DNA of 61,180 bases from an uncultured Persicobacter sp. (GTDB lineage: Bacteria; Bacteroidota; Bacteroidia; Cytophagales; Cyclobacteriaceae). Position 1 is the first letter of the stretch. The number at the start of each line of letters is the position of its first letter. Both the position numbers and the translations under genes were made by a program. The notes beneath the pieces were generated by a model. It ran no database searches, was not told the DNA's origin, and was given only the letters and a program-made list of their open reading frames with translations. The DNA is taken from contig CANMKE010000030.1 of NCBI GenBank assembly GCA_947498325.1, positions 1 to 61,180 on the forward strand. The letters are read 5' to 3'. Below are positions 14,783-23,211 of this stretch, piece by piece.

Positions 14783-16495
14783 TTACCAACCTGCCTTTTG
14801 TGGCATATTCGGGTTGATTTGTACCTCATTCATTGGGAAAGGCCAATAGTCATTTCTTGGAGAAGTATAACTTCTTACCAGGCGGTCATTGGGTCTTTTA
14901 GAGAAATCTACTCCCTTAATTGGCTCTCCTTCTGCATCCTGACCAAGCACCACCGACTCATAGCCGACAGGGTGAATACCACCATTTCGGTTGGTCGCCT
15001 CTTCGAGGTAAGATTTACCATCGGCAGTTTTCCATCTTTTGTAATCGAAGAACAATTGTCCTTCATTGATCAACTCCACGCAACGTTCCCGGCGAACAAT
15101 CTCACGGGTTTGCGCTTTACTGAAAGTGCCTGTTACATTGATCATCCCTACACGGTCACGAACTTTATTCACATATTCAATCGCTACCGCCGAATTGCCC
15201 AATTCGTTTTGTGCTTCCGCATAGCTTAGGAAAATTTCCGCCAAACGAATGACATGCTTCTGTGAGTTGTAAGAATAACCTGCAATCGCATCGTCGTCGA
15301 AACCTTTTAGGAATACTGGCGCTGCAACGGCATCATTATCAATCTCTGTTTTGTTCCAGGTATTGGCTTTAAGGCCATTGTATGGTAGAATGGTTTGTTT
15401 CCAGCGAGGATCCTTATGGTCTTCCATCAGGTGATATTGATCTCTTTTCAGAACGGAAGGCACTTTGCGGATTTCTTTTCCTACTGCTGAAGCCAATAAT
15501 TCATCCTCCGGCAACAGGTGCGTGATAGGTTCACCAGTTTTCTCGTCAACATATTCGATCACTTTCCCCTGATCAGAAAGTACCATATCCAGGAAGCGGT
15601 CAGATGGGCGCTGCAAGCCCCACATCGAAGCCACTTCAAAAGTACCATGAGAATAAGACCAAGTCGTGTTGGTGAAGTTGTGAGCGACTATGGCCTCTTT
15701 ACAGTTATTCCCTTTTGGGGTAAACAAATCACGGTAATCGGTTTCCGGATGCCCTGTACTGTACAATTCATACTGACCGGAATCAATGATCAGCTTGGCA
15801 TATTTTGAAGCTTCTGTCCAATTTTCCTGACTCATATAAATCCGAACGAGGTAAGCAAAAGCTGAATATTTGGTCAAGCGATTGTTCTCACCATTGAAAT
15901 TATCGAGCTCTTCGCCAGCCAGTTTCAGTTCACTGATCGCCTCTTTTAGCAAATCCTCTTTCGAGGTTACCGCAATGCTATTCGCCTCATCTCTTGAAAG
16001 CGTTTTCAAAGGCATTGGGGCATTACCCCAGTAATTTGCCAAGCGGAAAAACAAGGATGCACGAATGATTCTCACCTGCCCACTCAATTCCTTGATCTTT
16101 GGATCGTTGGCGTCCACTCCACCTTCAGCAATCGCTCTGTCGAGCTTTTCAAAGAAATTATTGGCACGTCGAATGCCTCGGTAGGTCGGGTTCCAGATGT
16201 TATTCAGGTAGGCATTGTCTGGCTGAAGTGTCCCTGCGGCAATCTCGTCGCTGCCATAAATTCCACCGCCACAAAGATCAGTAAGTGCATCGGTGAAAAT
16301 ATCCTGACTGTTCACCCAGAACATTTTAATGCGACCGTCAAGATCCTGATAGACGGCATTGGTGGCCATCTCGAAATCTGAAGACGATCTCCAGAAAGAC
16401 TCATCGGACAATTGATCGTGAGGTTTGAGGTCAAGATCTGAACAGGCAGACATTGCTCCTGCTGCCATCATTATTGCTATGATATATTTTTTCAT
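14783..16495 (-). CDS. SusD/RagB-family outer-membrane glycan-binding lipoprotein
   Basis: 570 residues starting with a lipoprotein signal (GAMSACSDLDLKPHDQLSDESFW; lipid Cys18), the usual start of SusD proteins. TPR-like helices lie in the first half (YRGIRRANNFFEKLD, LFFRLANYWG). The C-terminal RagB/SusD part has IRLAEIFLSYAEAQNELG, YVNKVRDRVGM and RRERCVELINEGQLFFDYKRWK. It would cap the SusC barrel at the cell surface and bind the glycan. It lies 18 bases downstream of susC. The extended final segment (RNDYWPFPMNEVQINPNMPQKAGW) is typical and complete. SusD sequence does not show the substrate. Confidence 0.95.
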   Translation of the reverse strand: MKKYIIAIMMAAGAMSACSDLDLKPHDQLSDESFWRSSSDFEMATNAVYQDLDGRIKMFWVNSQDIFTDALTDLCGGGIYGSDEIAAGTLQPDNAYLNNIWNPTYRGIRRANNFFEKLDRAIAEGGVDANDPKIKELSGQVRIIRASLFFRLANYWGNAPMPLKTLSRDEANSIAVTSKEDLLKEAISELKLAGEELDNFNGENNRLTKYSAFAYLVRIYMSQENWTEASKYAKLIIDSGQYELYSTGHPETDYRDLFTPKGNNCKEAIVAHNFTNTTWSYSHGTFEVASMWGLQRPSDRFLDMVLSDQGKVIEYVDEKTGEPITHLLPEDELLASAVGKEIRKVPSVLKRDQYHLMEDHKDPRWKQTILPYNGLKANTWNKTEIDNDAVAAPVFLKGFDDDAIAGYSYNSQKHVIRLAEIFLSYAEAQNELGNSAVAIEYVNKVRDRVGMINVTGTFSKAQTREIVRRERCVELINEGQLFFDYKRWKTADGKSYLEEATNRNGGIHPVGYESVVLGQDAEGEPIKGVDFSKRPNDRLVRSYTSPRNDYWPFPMNEVQINPNMPQKAGW

Positions 16496-16513
16496 CTTTA
16501 TGCAATTCTAAGT

Positions 16514-19500
16514 TTAAAAAGTAAGCTGAAGCCCTACCGAATACACCGATACCGTTGGGTAGAAGGAAGCACGGACATTGGATCCACCGGCACCGAAAGA
16601 TCCATCGTCGTTCATCATCGCTACACGCTCAGGGTCAAATCCTTTGTCGAATTTGGTAAAAGTGAGTAGGTTTTGGCCTGACACATAAACACGGGCTTTT
16701 GATACCCCATATTTTTTCATTGGAATGGAATATCCAATCTGAAGGTTTTTCAGACGCAAGTAAGAAGCATCCTGAACCCAGAAATCATTAATGTTCTTGT
16801 TCTGAGAATTTCCATTGACTGACATGCGAGGATAGGCGCCATTCGGGTTGGCTGTTGGGTGGTACATATCAGACATAAAATCACGCAAGCTGGTTTTTCC
16901 GTCTCCAGGATACACCGACAAGCCCACATAACCTTCAATATCTGTTACCCCTTGCCAGAACATAGAGAAGTCCCAGTTTTTGTAACTTGCATCGAAGTTG
17001 AAACCAAAGGTGACTTTAGGAAGCGTATTTCCGATATCCACCTGATCTTTATAGTTAATGATGCCATCACCGTTGATGTCCTCAAATTTAAGATCACCCA
17101 GCTTAACGTCATTCAACTGTCCGACACCACCGTTGTTCAACTCATGGTTTGCACGTTTGGCGTTATCCCTGTCCACTTCTGCCTGATCGCGGTACAGACC
17201 TGCGTTGCGGTAACCGTAAATAGTACCGATCGCATCTCCCTGACGGAATTTATCAGAATATTCAGAATACGCTCCTGCCAATTCAGTCAACTCATTTTTG
17301 AACTGTGAAACATTGGCGCCAATACCATATTTAAAACCATTATCGGTTTGGTTATTGTATCGAAGATCGAGCTCCCAGCCATTGTTCACCAACTGCCCCG
17401 CGTTGATAAATGGATTGTTCATCCCAGCAGTGGCCGAAACAGGCAATTGCAATAAAATATCGTCAGTAACTTTTCTGAACACATCAAGGCTTGCCCCTAA
17501 TTTTCCATCGAAGAAATCGATGTCCATACCTGCGTTATAGGTGGTTGTCGTTTCCCAGGTGATGTCCGGAATAGTCATAGCAAGCTGCGCTTTACCCAAA
17601 GCCAATTCATTATTGAATGGGTAATCGGCACCACCAATCAATGGAATGTAAGGATAGTATCCTGTTACATTCTGATTTCCCAGCGTACCAATAGAGGCTC
17701 TCAATTTAAGGTCTGAAATAGCGCTTGAAGGCACATTGTTTTTGAAAAACGGCTCCTCAGAAACTCTCCAACCCAATGACACTGAAGGGAAATACCCCAC
17801 TCTGTTTTCAGGAGCAAAACGGGAAGAAATATCAGATCTCAGGTTGGCTTCAAAGAGGTACTTGCCATCGTAAGCATAATTTACACGACCGAATACCGAT
17901 TGCAATGCCCAGTCAAAAGCAGTAGTGGTACCAATTTGACCTGCCTGAGAACCCGCAGCTAACTCACGCAACTCGTTATTTGCAAAGGCAGAACGACGAG
18001 CGCTAATCTGATCATATCTGTAGAATTCTTCCGCCACACCGGCCATTGCACCAAAAGTATGCTTACCGATGGTTTTTGAATAGTTGGCGACCAAGTCATT
18101 CACCATTCTCAGGCTGTTGTTCCAGGCCTCATCACCACGGGAAACCACTGGGTTCGATTGAATGTTTCCATCGTAACGAATGAAATCTATACCATTGGTA
18201 AAAGAGTTACGCTCGTAGTTAGAATAGTTCAATGAAGATTTAGCCGTAATCGTTAATTCATCGATGGGCTTGTATTCCGCAGAAACAAATGATTGAAGTG
18301 TGTTTCTTTTTGTGGTACGGAAGGAGTTATCCATATAGTACAGGGAATTCTCAAAGAAGCCACCCGTTCCAGGATAATGAACACAATAGCGGCCGTCTTC
18401 ATATCGTGCAGGAACAACACCCGGTGTACTGAAGGCTTGCGATGCGCGATACATGTCCTCAGTGCTATTTCGCTCCTGGCGTGTGAAGTTCATTTGCCCA
18501 CTCACTCTAAACTTATTATACAACTTGGTGGTAACATTCAGTTTGGCATTATAACGCTTGAAATTATCCAGCCCACGGAAAAAACCATCCTGATCCAAAT
18601 AGCCTACAGAGGCAAAATATTTCGTGTCCTTCGTACCTCCTGACATGTTGATATAATGCGACTGCTGAGAGGTCGTGGACTTATAGGTTTCCTTGATCCA
18701 GTCTGTGTTTGCAAAACGATATGGATCCGACTGCGTCTTGATTTTCTCCAAATCTTCGTCTGTGAAAATCTTGCGGACACCATCGTAGGCGGAGTAACGG
18801 TTGTTCATGACCGCCCAATTGTAGGAGTCCATATACTCAGGGCGGCGCGTCATGGATTGAACACCATAATAGCCTTCATAAGAGACTTTTGTCGCCCCTT
18901 CAGTTCCTTTTTTGGTCGTCACCAAAATAACCCCTGCCGCTGCACGCGCACCATAAATTGAGGCTGAAGCTGCATCCTTCAGAACAGAAATCGACTCGAT
19001 ATCTGAAGACGCAAGCATCCCGAAGTTTTCATAAGAGGAAGGCACCCCATCAATAACCACCAAAGGCTCATTGGCTGAACCGAGCGTTGTTACACCACGC
19101 ACGCGAATAGTTGGCATTTCCCCAGGCATCAGAGAACCGGAGGAAATTTGCACCCCACTGATACGCCCTTGCAAGGCACCAGCGGCATCAGGAGTTGGTA
19201 CTGCCGACAGTACTTCGTCGCCAACCTGTGAGACAGAGCCCGTTACGTTGACTTTTTCCTGTGTCCCGTAACCAACCACAACGACCTCACTAAGCTCTTT
19301 CACATCGGTTTTGAGGGTTACATTTACGGTCGTTTGCGAACCGATCAAAACTTCTTTATTGGTGTAACCAACAAATGAATAAACAATGGTATTGCCCTTG
19401 TTTACTCCCCCAAGTTCATAGTGTCCGTTGAAGTCGGTGATGGTGCCGACTGTACTGTTTTTCACCTTAATATTTACACCGGGTATTCCCTCTCCTGAAG

Positions 19501-19609
19501 GATCCGATACCTTACCAGAGATGATCGACTGAGCATAAAGCGGGTTGATCAAGAATAAATTTGCCAGCAGCATTACGGCCAGCAAACAAAATGGTCTATA
19601 TTTCACCAT
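16514..19609 (-). CDS. SusC/RagA-family TonB-dependent outer-membrane transporter
   Basis: 1031 residues with a Sec signal of about 26 residues. A carboxypeptidase-regulatory-like domain (about 30-110; ISGKVSDPSGEGIPGVNI) comes first, then a TonB-box/plug start ELSEVVVVGYGTQEKVNVTG and the SusC plug motif LKDAASASIYGARAAAGVILVT. A long beta-barrel ends with FYPTVSVYSVGLQLTF. It should import oligosaccharides across the outer membrane with TonB energy and the downstream SusD lid. It is the first gene of the fucosidase/galactosidase PUL. No HTCS or ECF/anti-sigma regulator adjoins it, so its control is not evident. Confidence 0.95.
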   Translation of the reverse strand: MVKYRPFCLLAVMLLANLFLINPLYAQSIISGKVSDPSGEGIPGVNIKVKNSTVGTITDFNGHYELGGVNKGNTIVYSFVGYTNKEVLIGSQTTVNVTLKTDVKELSEVVVVGYGTQEKVNVTGSVSQVGDEVLSAVPTPDAAGALQGRISGVQISSGSLMPGEMPTIRVRGVTTLGSANEPLVVIDGVPSSYENFGMLASSDIESISVLKDAASASIYGARAAAGVILVTTKKGTEGATKVSYEGYYGVQSMTRRPEYMDSYNWAVMNNRYSAYDGVRKIFTDEDLEKIKTQSDPYRFANTDWIKETYKSTTSQQSHYINMSGGTKDTKYFASVGYLDQDGFFRGLDNFKRYNAKLNVTTKLYNKFRVSGQMNFTRQERNSTEDMYRASQAFSTPGVVPARYEDGRYCVHYPGTGGFFENSLYYMDNSFRTTKRNTLQSFVSAEYKPIDELTITAKSSLNYSNYERNSFTNGIDFIRYDGNIQSNPVVSRGDEAWNNSLRMVNDLVANYSKTIGKHTFGAMAGVAEEFYRYDQISARRSAFANNELRELAAGSQAGQIGTTTAFDWALQSVFGRVNYAYDGKYLFEANLRSDISSRFAPENRVGYFPSVSLGWRVSEEPFFKNNVPSSAISDLKLRASIGTLGNQNVTGYYPYIPLIGGADYPFNNELALGKAQLAMTIPDITWETTTTYNAGMDIDFFDGKLGASLDVFRKVTDDILLQLPVSATAGMNNPFINAGQLVNNGWELDLRYNNQTDNGFKYGIGANVSQFKNELTELAGAYSEYSDKFRQGDAIGTIYGYRNAGLYRDQAEVDRDNAKRANHELNNGGVGQLNDVKLGDLKFEDINGDGIINYKDQVDIGNTLPKVTFGFNFDASYKNWDFSMFWQGVTDIEGYVGLSVYPGDGKTSLRDFMSDMYHPTANPNGAYPRMSVNGNSQNKNINDFWVQDASYLRLKNLQIGYSIPMKKYGVSKARVYVSGQNLLTFTKFDKGFDPERVAMMNDDGSFGAGGSNVRASFYPTVSVYSVGLQLTF

Positions 19610-20222
19610 AACAAAAAAATTAAAAAAAATACAATAGGTTACAAGAGTCTGTTAGCGCTAAAAAATTCTTGATATTCCAAAGGAAAGTGAAATTACCAAA
19701 AGCCGCAAGTGTGAAAATTATCCATATTATTTAGAAAAAAAGTAGATCAATACTAAACAAAAAGTATTATTTAGAACACTAATATTTACATTATTCTAAT
19801 GTAGATTTTTATCACTATGTAACCTGATCATAATCTATAAATATGCCATTTGTTTTCTCTTCTTCTAATTTGTATAGAAAAATAGATGTTCATTATTGAA
19901 CAAAAAAGAATAGCAAAAAATATAAATCTGAGATTTTTTTAAATAAATATGTTATCAAAGGGTAAATCTTAAAAAAGACTAAAAAATCAACTTCAATAAA
20001 CAATAAAAGTACGTGAATCAGCCGTATTTAAATGCAACTTCATGTTTATCAGTGTTGGTGTGAAGCTGCTCCTCTTCCGCAACCAAGGTTTAACAATGCT
20101 AATATTCGGCCATAGAATCCCAGCAATTAAATTTTTGGCAACAAGCGGCTCAACGCCTTCCAAAAAAATGGGAAATGCTCTTTACTATCACTGAAACACA
20201 AGGGAATATCCTAAATAAAAGC
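19610..20222. other. 613-bp AT-rich promoter region upstream of susC, no gene
   Basis: It separates the GH16 stop from the susC start on the same strand. It is strongly AT-rich at 19700-20020 and has no plausible coding frame. It should contain the promoter of the second PUL, but I found no clear TAnnTTTG element. The only notable motif is a 10-base palindrome near 19652. Confidence 0.5.
19652..19661. promoter_or_regulatory. palindrome TTAGCGCTAA upstream of susC (candidate operator)
   Basis: A perfect 10-base palindrome with a central CG, about 43-52 bases before the susC start codon. LacI-type regulators often bind CG-centred palindromes. This is one site of modest length and no matching regulator is in the window, so it is only a candidate. 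Confidence 0.3.
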
Positions 20223-21005
20223 TTAAATCAATTCGTAATACCGGATATAATCTATCACGTATTCCTGCGGAAGAATAGCATCATTCACTCCTTGCTGTCC
20301 GCCCCAGGTACCGCCATAGGCCAGATTTACGATCATGTATTGCGGGGCGTCAACAAATGGCCAGGCAGCGATATCGTCTTCGCGCTTTTTATCGCAACTG
20401 AAAAACTTGTTGCCATCCACAAAAAAGCTGATTTGGTCGGCTTTCCACTCCATAGAATATATATGGAAATCATCATGAAGGTGGGCTAATTTCTTACTTT
20501 TCTTAAAACTCGTATTTTGAGCATGGTTGTATTTTTGGGTATGTATAGCGCTATGAATACGGTTGGAATCATGACCAACGTACTCCATCACGTCGATCTC
20601 CCCGCAGGTAGGCCACCCTACTTCACCTATATTAGTCCCAAGTGTCCAGAATGCCGGCCAAACACCAAGTCCCTGAGGCAGTTTCGCTCGAATTTCAACT
20701 TTACCGTGTGTAAATTCAAACTTTCCCAAAGTGTGCAAGCTCGCCGACTTCACCTGCCCGTCTGCGCTCGTGTGCAGCTTAATGCGCAACATGCCATCTT
20801 TTACCCAAGCGGTGGAAGAATCTTTGACGGTATAATACTGCAACTCCTTATTTCTTACGAAACCCTTTTCATAGCTCCACTTTTCTTCATCCGGCAAACC
20901 ATCCACATTAAATTCATCTGCCCATCGCAAATCATACTTTGCAACAGGTACCGATTTACATTGTATAAAAAACAGGCTGATGAAAATAACAAACAATCCT
21001 CGCAT
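20223..21005 (-). CDS. GH16 endo-beta-glucanase (laminarinase-like), lipoprotein
   Basis: 260 residues from the ATG at 21005, giving MRGLFVIFISLFFIQC with lipid Cys16; the frame opens at 21032 but the nine extra residues would spoil the signal. GH16 catalytic motif GEIDVMEYVG: E136 nucleophile, D138, E141 acid/base. Other family features are KFEFTHGKVEIRAKLPQGLGVWPAFW before it and YGGTWGGQQGV near the end. It is a single catalytic domain with no carbohydrate-binding module. The motif fits beta-1,3- or mixed-linkage glucanases rather than agarases or carrageenases, but subfamily needs a phylogeny. It is about 250 bases downstream of the 7TM regulator. Its likely job is surface cleavage of beta-glucan for the upstream SusC/D. 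Confidence 0.9.
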   Translation of the reverse strand: MRGLFVIFISLFFIQCKSVPVAKYDLRWADEFNVDGLPDEEKWSYEKGFVRNKELQYYTVKDSSTAWVKDGMLRIKLHTSADGQVKSASLHTLGKFEFTHGKVEIRAKLPQGLGVWPAFWTLGTNIGEVGWPTCGEIDVMEYVGHDSNRIHSAIHTQKYNHAQNTSFKKSKKLAHLHDDFHIYSMEWKADQISFFVDGNKFFSCDKKREDDIAAWPFVDAPQYMIVNLAYGGTWGGQQGVNDAILPQEYVIDYIRYYELI

Positions 21006-21255
21006 AGGTGATATATCATTAGGTAGTGACAAAACAAAAAAAAGGCCTATTGATGCTTCCCCTTGCTGATAAAGTGCGCAGTTAAAAGTCAGTCCTTTTG
21101 CTGCAAATTTCTTCCAAGCATCTCAGGCACCTTCCAATGCCCTCTTTATAATTATGGAAACACGATTTACAAACCTTATAAAAATACACTTCCTGAGGTG
21201 GGAAAAAAAGTGGTTGATAACATTTTATTGATCGACACCACAGGAAAGCAGCAGC

Positions 21256-23106
21256 TTAATTGGCGCTAAGCACCCATTCCGCCAAATTATCCTGCCGGTC
21301 GAAAATGATCTTTTCCCAGCTGTCGTTGGCTTCAATTTGCTGCTTCCGCTCCATCACTTTGTTGGTAAAACGCCAACAGGTATTTACCGACAAATCCAAT
21401 GATTTTGCCAGTTGAGAAATATTGGGCTTTCCGGAAATATGATGTAAATGAAAAACCAGGTAGAAGCCCTTCAGTACTGAAAAATGTAAACGATGGAAAA
21501 TGGTGTCGGCAGTTGGCGCTTCATCATAACCACATTTACTGCAACGGTGCGACAATAACTTTTGCCCCTGATGAAACTGTGTGTGGCCACACTTCTTGCA
21601 CTGATAACCCCCTGTCCATTTTTTATCTGCAAGAAACTGAATACAATCCGATGTGGTTGGAAAATAGGTTTTAAAATCGGTAAATGAAATCACTTGTTGC
21701 TGAAGGTGCGCATTGGTCAGCAGTTTTATATTCTTTTTAAGCGAGTTATTGTTAAGGCTTAAATGCTTGTTCAGCGCCTCGAGGGCTTCCGTCTTATGAC
21801 TGATTTCCCGATAAGCCTGAAGGAGTTCCTCATTTTTATGACTGATGATAAAATGCTGTTGCTGAATTTCGGCGGTACGAACCTGTACATTATGTTCAAT
21901 AATCTCGTTCTGTGCCTTTAACCCTTCAATAAATTCTAACTGAGAACGCTCCTTCTCGTGTTTCACCCGGCGGTGTTCATACACCATCGCAAAAGTAAAG
22001 ATCATTCCCTGAAGAAAGACGGCAAAATTGAAATAATACACCACAATTACGGCCTCATCGCGCAGCAAATTTACCTTAGGCAAAATGCCAAAAAGGGAGA
22101 TACAGCATCCCAAAGCCATTAAAATCACGACGACGTCTTTTGTTTTTGCCTTCCAGCAACAAAAAGCAGAAATCACTGCCACCGGCAAAATATACAGCCA
22201 GCCGGTCACGGGCTGAATGTGGGGAATATTTGCGGAAATCAGGACTGTCAATACCAAATAGGCACCGAACAATCCTCTTTTCCACGGCTGAAAAACATCG
22301 TGAAGCCCCAGAAGCTGCACCAAATAGCTCAACAGAAAAAACAAATAAATGGCCAAGCCCCATTGTTCAAGAAAAGTGTTCATTGCCGGTACGGCAGGCC
22401 ATAAATATTGAAAGCCAAGACCATCTTCAATGGTAGCGACAAGCATACACATGGCCAGATAGTAGGCCAGCGACAGGTATTTTTTTTCTTTATTTAATAA
22501 AAAAGACAGCAGATTGAACAACAGCAGGATGGCCAGTGCACCATAAAAAAAGGACAGCGCCGCATACTCCAAGTTGGCGTAGTAAAAATTGTAATCCAAC
22601 GAGCGGTATTTGCAGATCAGTACCGGCCGGTTCGCCGATTGTATTCGAAACAAAAAAAAGGGTTCCGACTGTTCAGTAAAAGTGTAGGGAATATCATAAA
22701 TGAAATTCTTATGCTTCACTTTCCGCTGATTGAAGGGATGCTTATGCCCCGCGAGTGGGTAGGTCAGCGTATCTCCTTCAATGATCAGCCATCCCTCAAT
22801 CTCATCAATATGACAATCTATAAATTCAAGCATATAGCCTTCTTCCTGAAATTGTTGATGCGGGATGGGAATCATCAGCCAATAGTTTGCCGAAGAACGA
22901 TCAATCTGTTGAAAATCAGTAGCAAAGGGCTTGAAATTCGATTGAAAAGAAGCCTTTAAAACCTCTTCTTTATTCAATTGCTGCGTTGAATCTATCAGGT
23001 AGCGAACGGAGGTCATTGGTACCAGGAAATTATTGTCCGGCGCTGCCATGACCTGAAATGTGCAATTAAAAAGAAAAAATAAAAGGTATAAAAATCGCTG
23101 CTTCAT
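21256..23106 (-). CDS. 7TMR-DISM sensor fused to IS1595-transposase-type zinc ribbon and HTH
   Basis: 616 residues from the ATG at 23106 (MKQRFLYLLFFLF signal); the longer frame from 23136 would start inside a terminator hairpin. Residues about 30-165 are an extracytoplasmic beta-rich domain like 7TMR-DISMED2. About 181-380 hold seven hydrophobic segments (7TMR-DISM). About 380-460 are heptad-rich coiled coil. The C-terminus has a zinc ribbon (C503-C506, C522-C525) followed by TIFHRLHFSVLKGF and an HTH (ISQLAKSLDLSVNTCWRF). This order, including TADTIF and the W in the HTH, matches the N-terminal DNA-binding region of IS1595-family transposases (Zn_Tnp_IS1595). The protein stops about 26 residues later, so the DDE nuclease domain is absent. 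I infer a membrane-bound transcription regulator, probably of the surrounding beta-glucan PUL. Confidence 0.82.
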   Translation of the reverse strand: MKQRFLYLLFFLFNCTFQVMAAPDNNFLVPMTSVRYLIDSTQQLNKEEVLKASFQSNFKPFATDFQQIDRSSANYWLMIPIPHQQFQEEGYMLEFIDCHIDEIEGWLIIEGDTLTYPLAGHKHPFNQRKVKHKNFIYDIPYTFTEQSEPFFLFRIQSANRPVLICKYRSLDYNFYYANLEYAALSFFYGALAILLLFNLLSFLLNKEKKYLSLAYYLAMCMLVATIEDGLGFQYLWPAVPAMNTFLEQWGLAIYLFFLLSYLVQLLGLHDVFQPWKRGLFGAYLVLTVLISANIPHIQPVTGWLYILPVAVISAFCCWKAKTKDVVVILMALGCCISLFGILPKVNLLRDEAVIVVYYFNFAVFLQGMIFTFAMVYEHRRVKHEKERSQLEFIEGLKAQNEIIEHNVQVRTAEIQQQHFIISHKNEELLQAYREISHKTEALEALNKHLSLNNNSLKKNIKLLTNAHLQQQVISFTDFKTYFPTTSDCIQFLADKKWTGGYQCKKCGHTQFHQGQKLLSHRCSKCGYDEAPTADTIFHRLHFSVLKGFYLVFHLHHISGKPNISQLAKSLDLSVNTCWRFTNKVMERKQQIEANDSWEKIIFDRQDNLAEWVLSAN

Positions 23107-23113
23107 AACTAAT

Positions 23114-23160
23114 AACAAAAAAAGGTGACGGAGCATCGAGTAACTGCTCCGCCACCTTTT
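23114..23160 (-). terminator. strong terminator between GH2 and the 7TM regulator
   Basis: On the minus strand, AAAGGTGGCGGAGCA and TGCTCCGTCACCTTT form a 15-bp stem with one mismatch around a nine-base loop, followed by a run of seven T. It occupies most of the 105 bases between the GH2 stop and the regulator's start codon, ending only a few bases before that start. Confidence 0.82.
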
Positions 23161-23211
23161 GCTTGAAAAATGCCGTCAAAAAGTAGATCAAATTGTGGGT
23201 TTCAAAGAAAG

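Noticed and set aside
21256-21700. A separate IS1595 transposase inserted in the regulator gene
   Set aside because: The zinc ribbon is in frame with the 7TM part, no DDE domain follows, and no terminal repeats or target duplication were seen, so it reads as one fusion protein.
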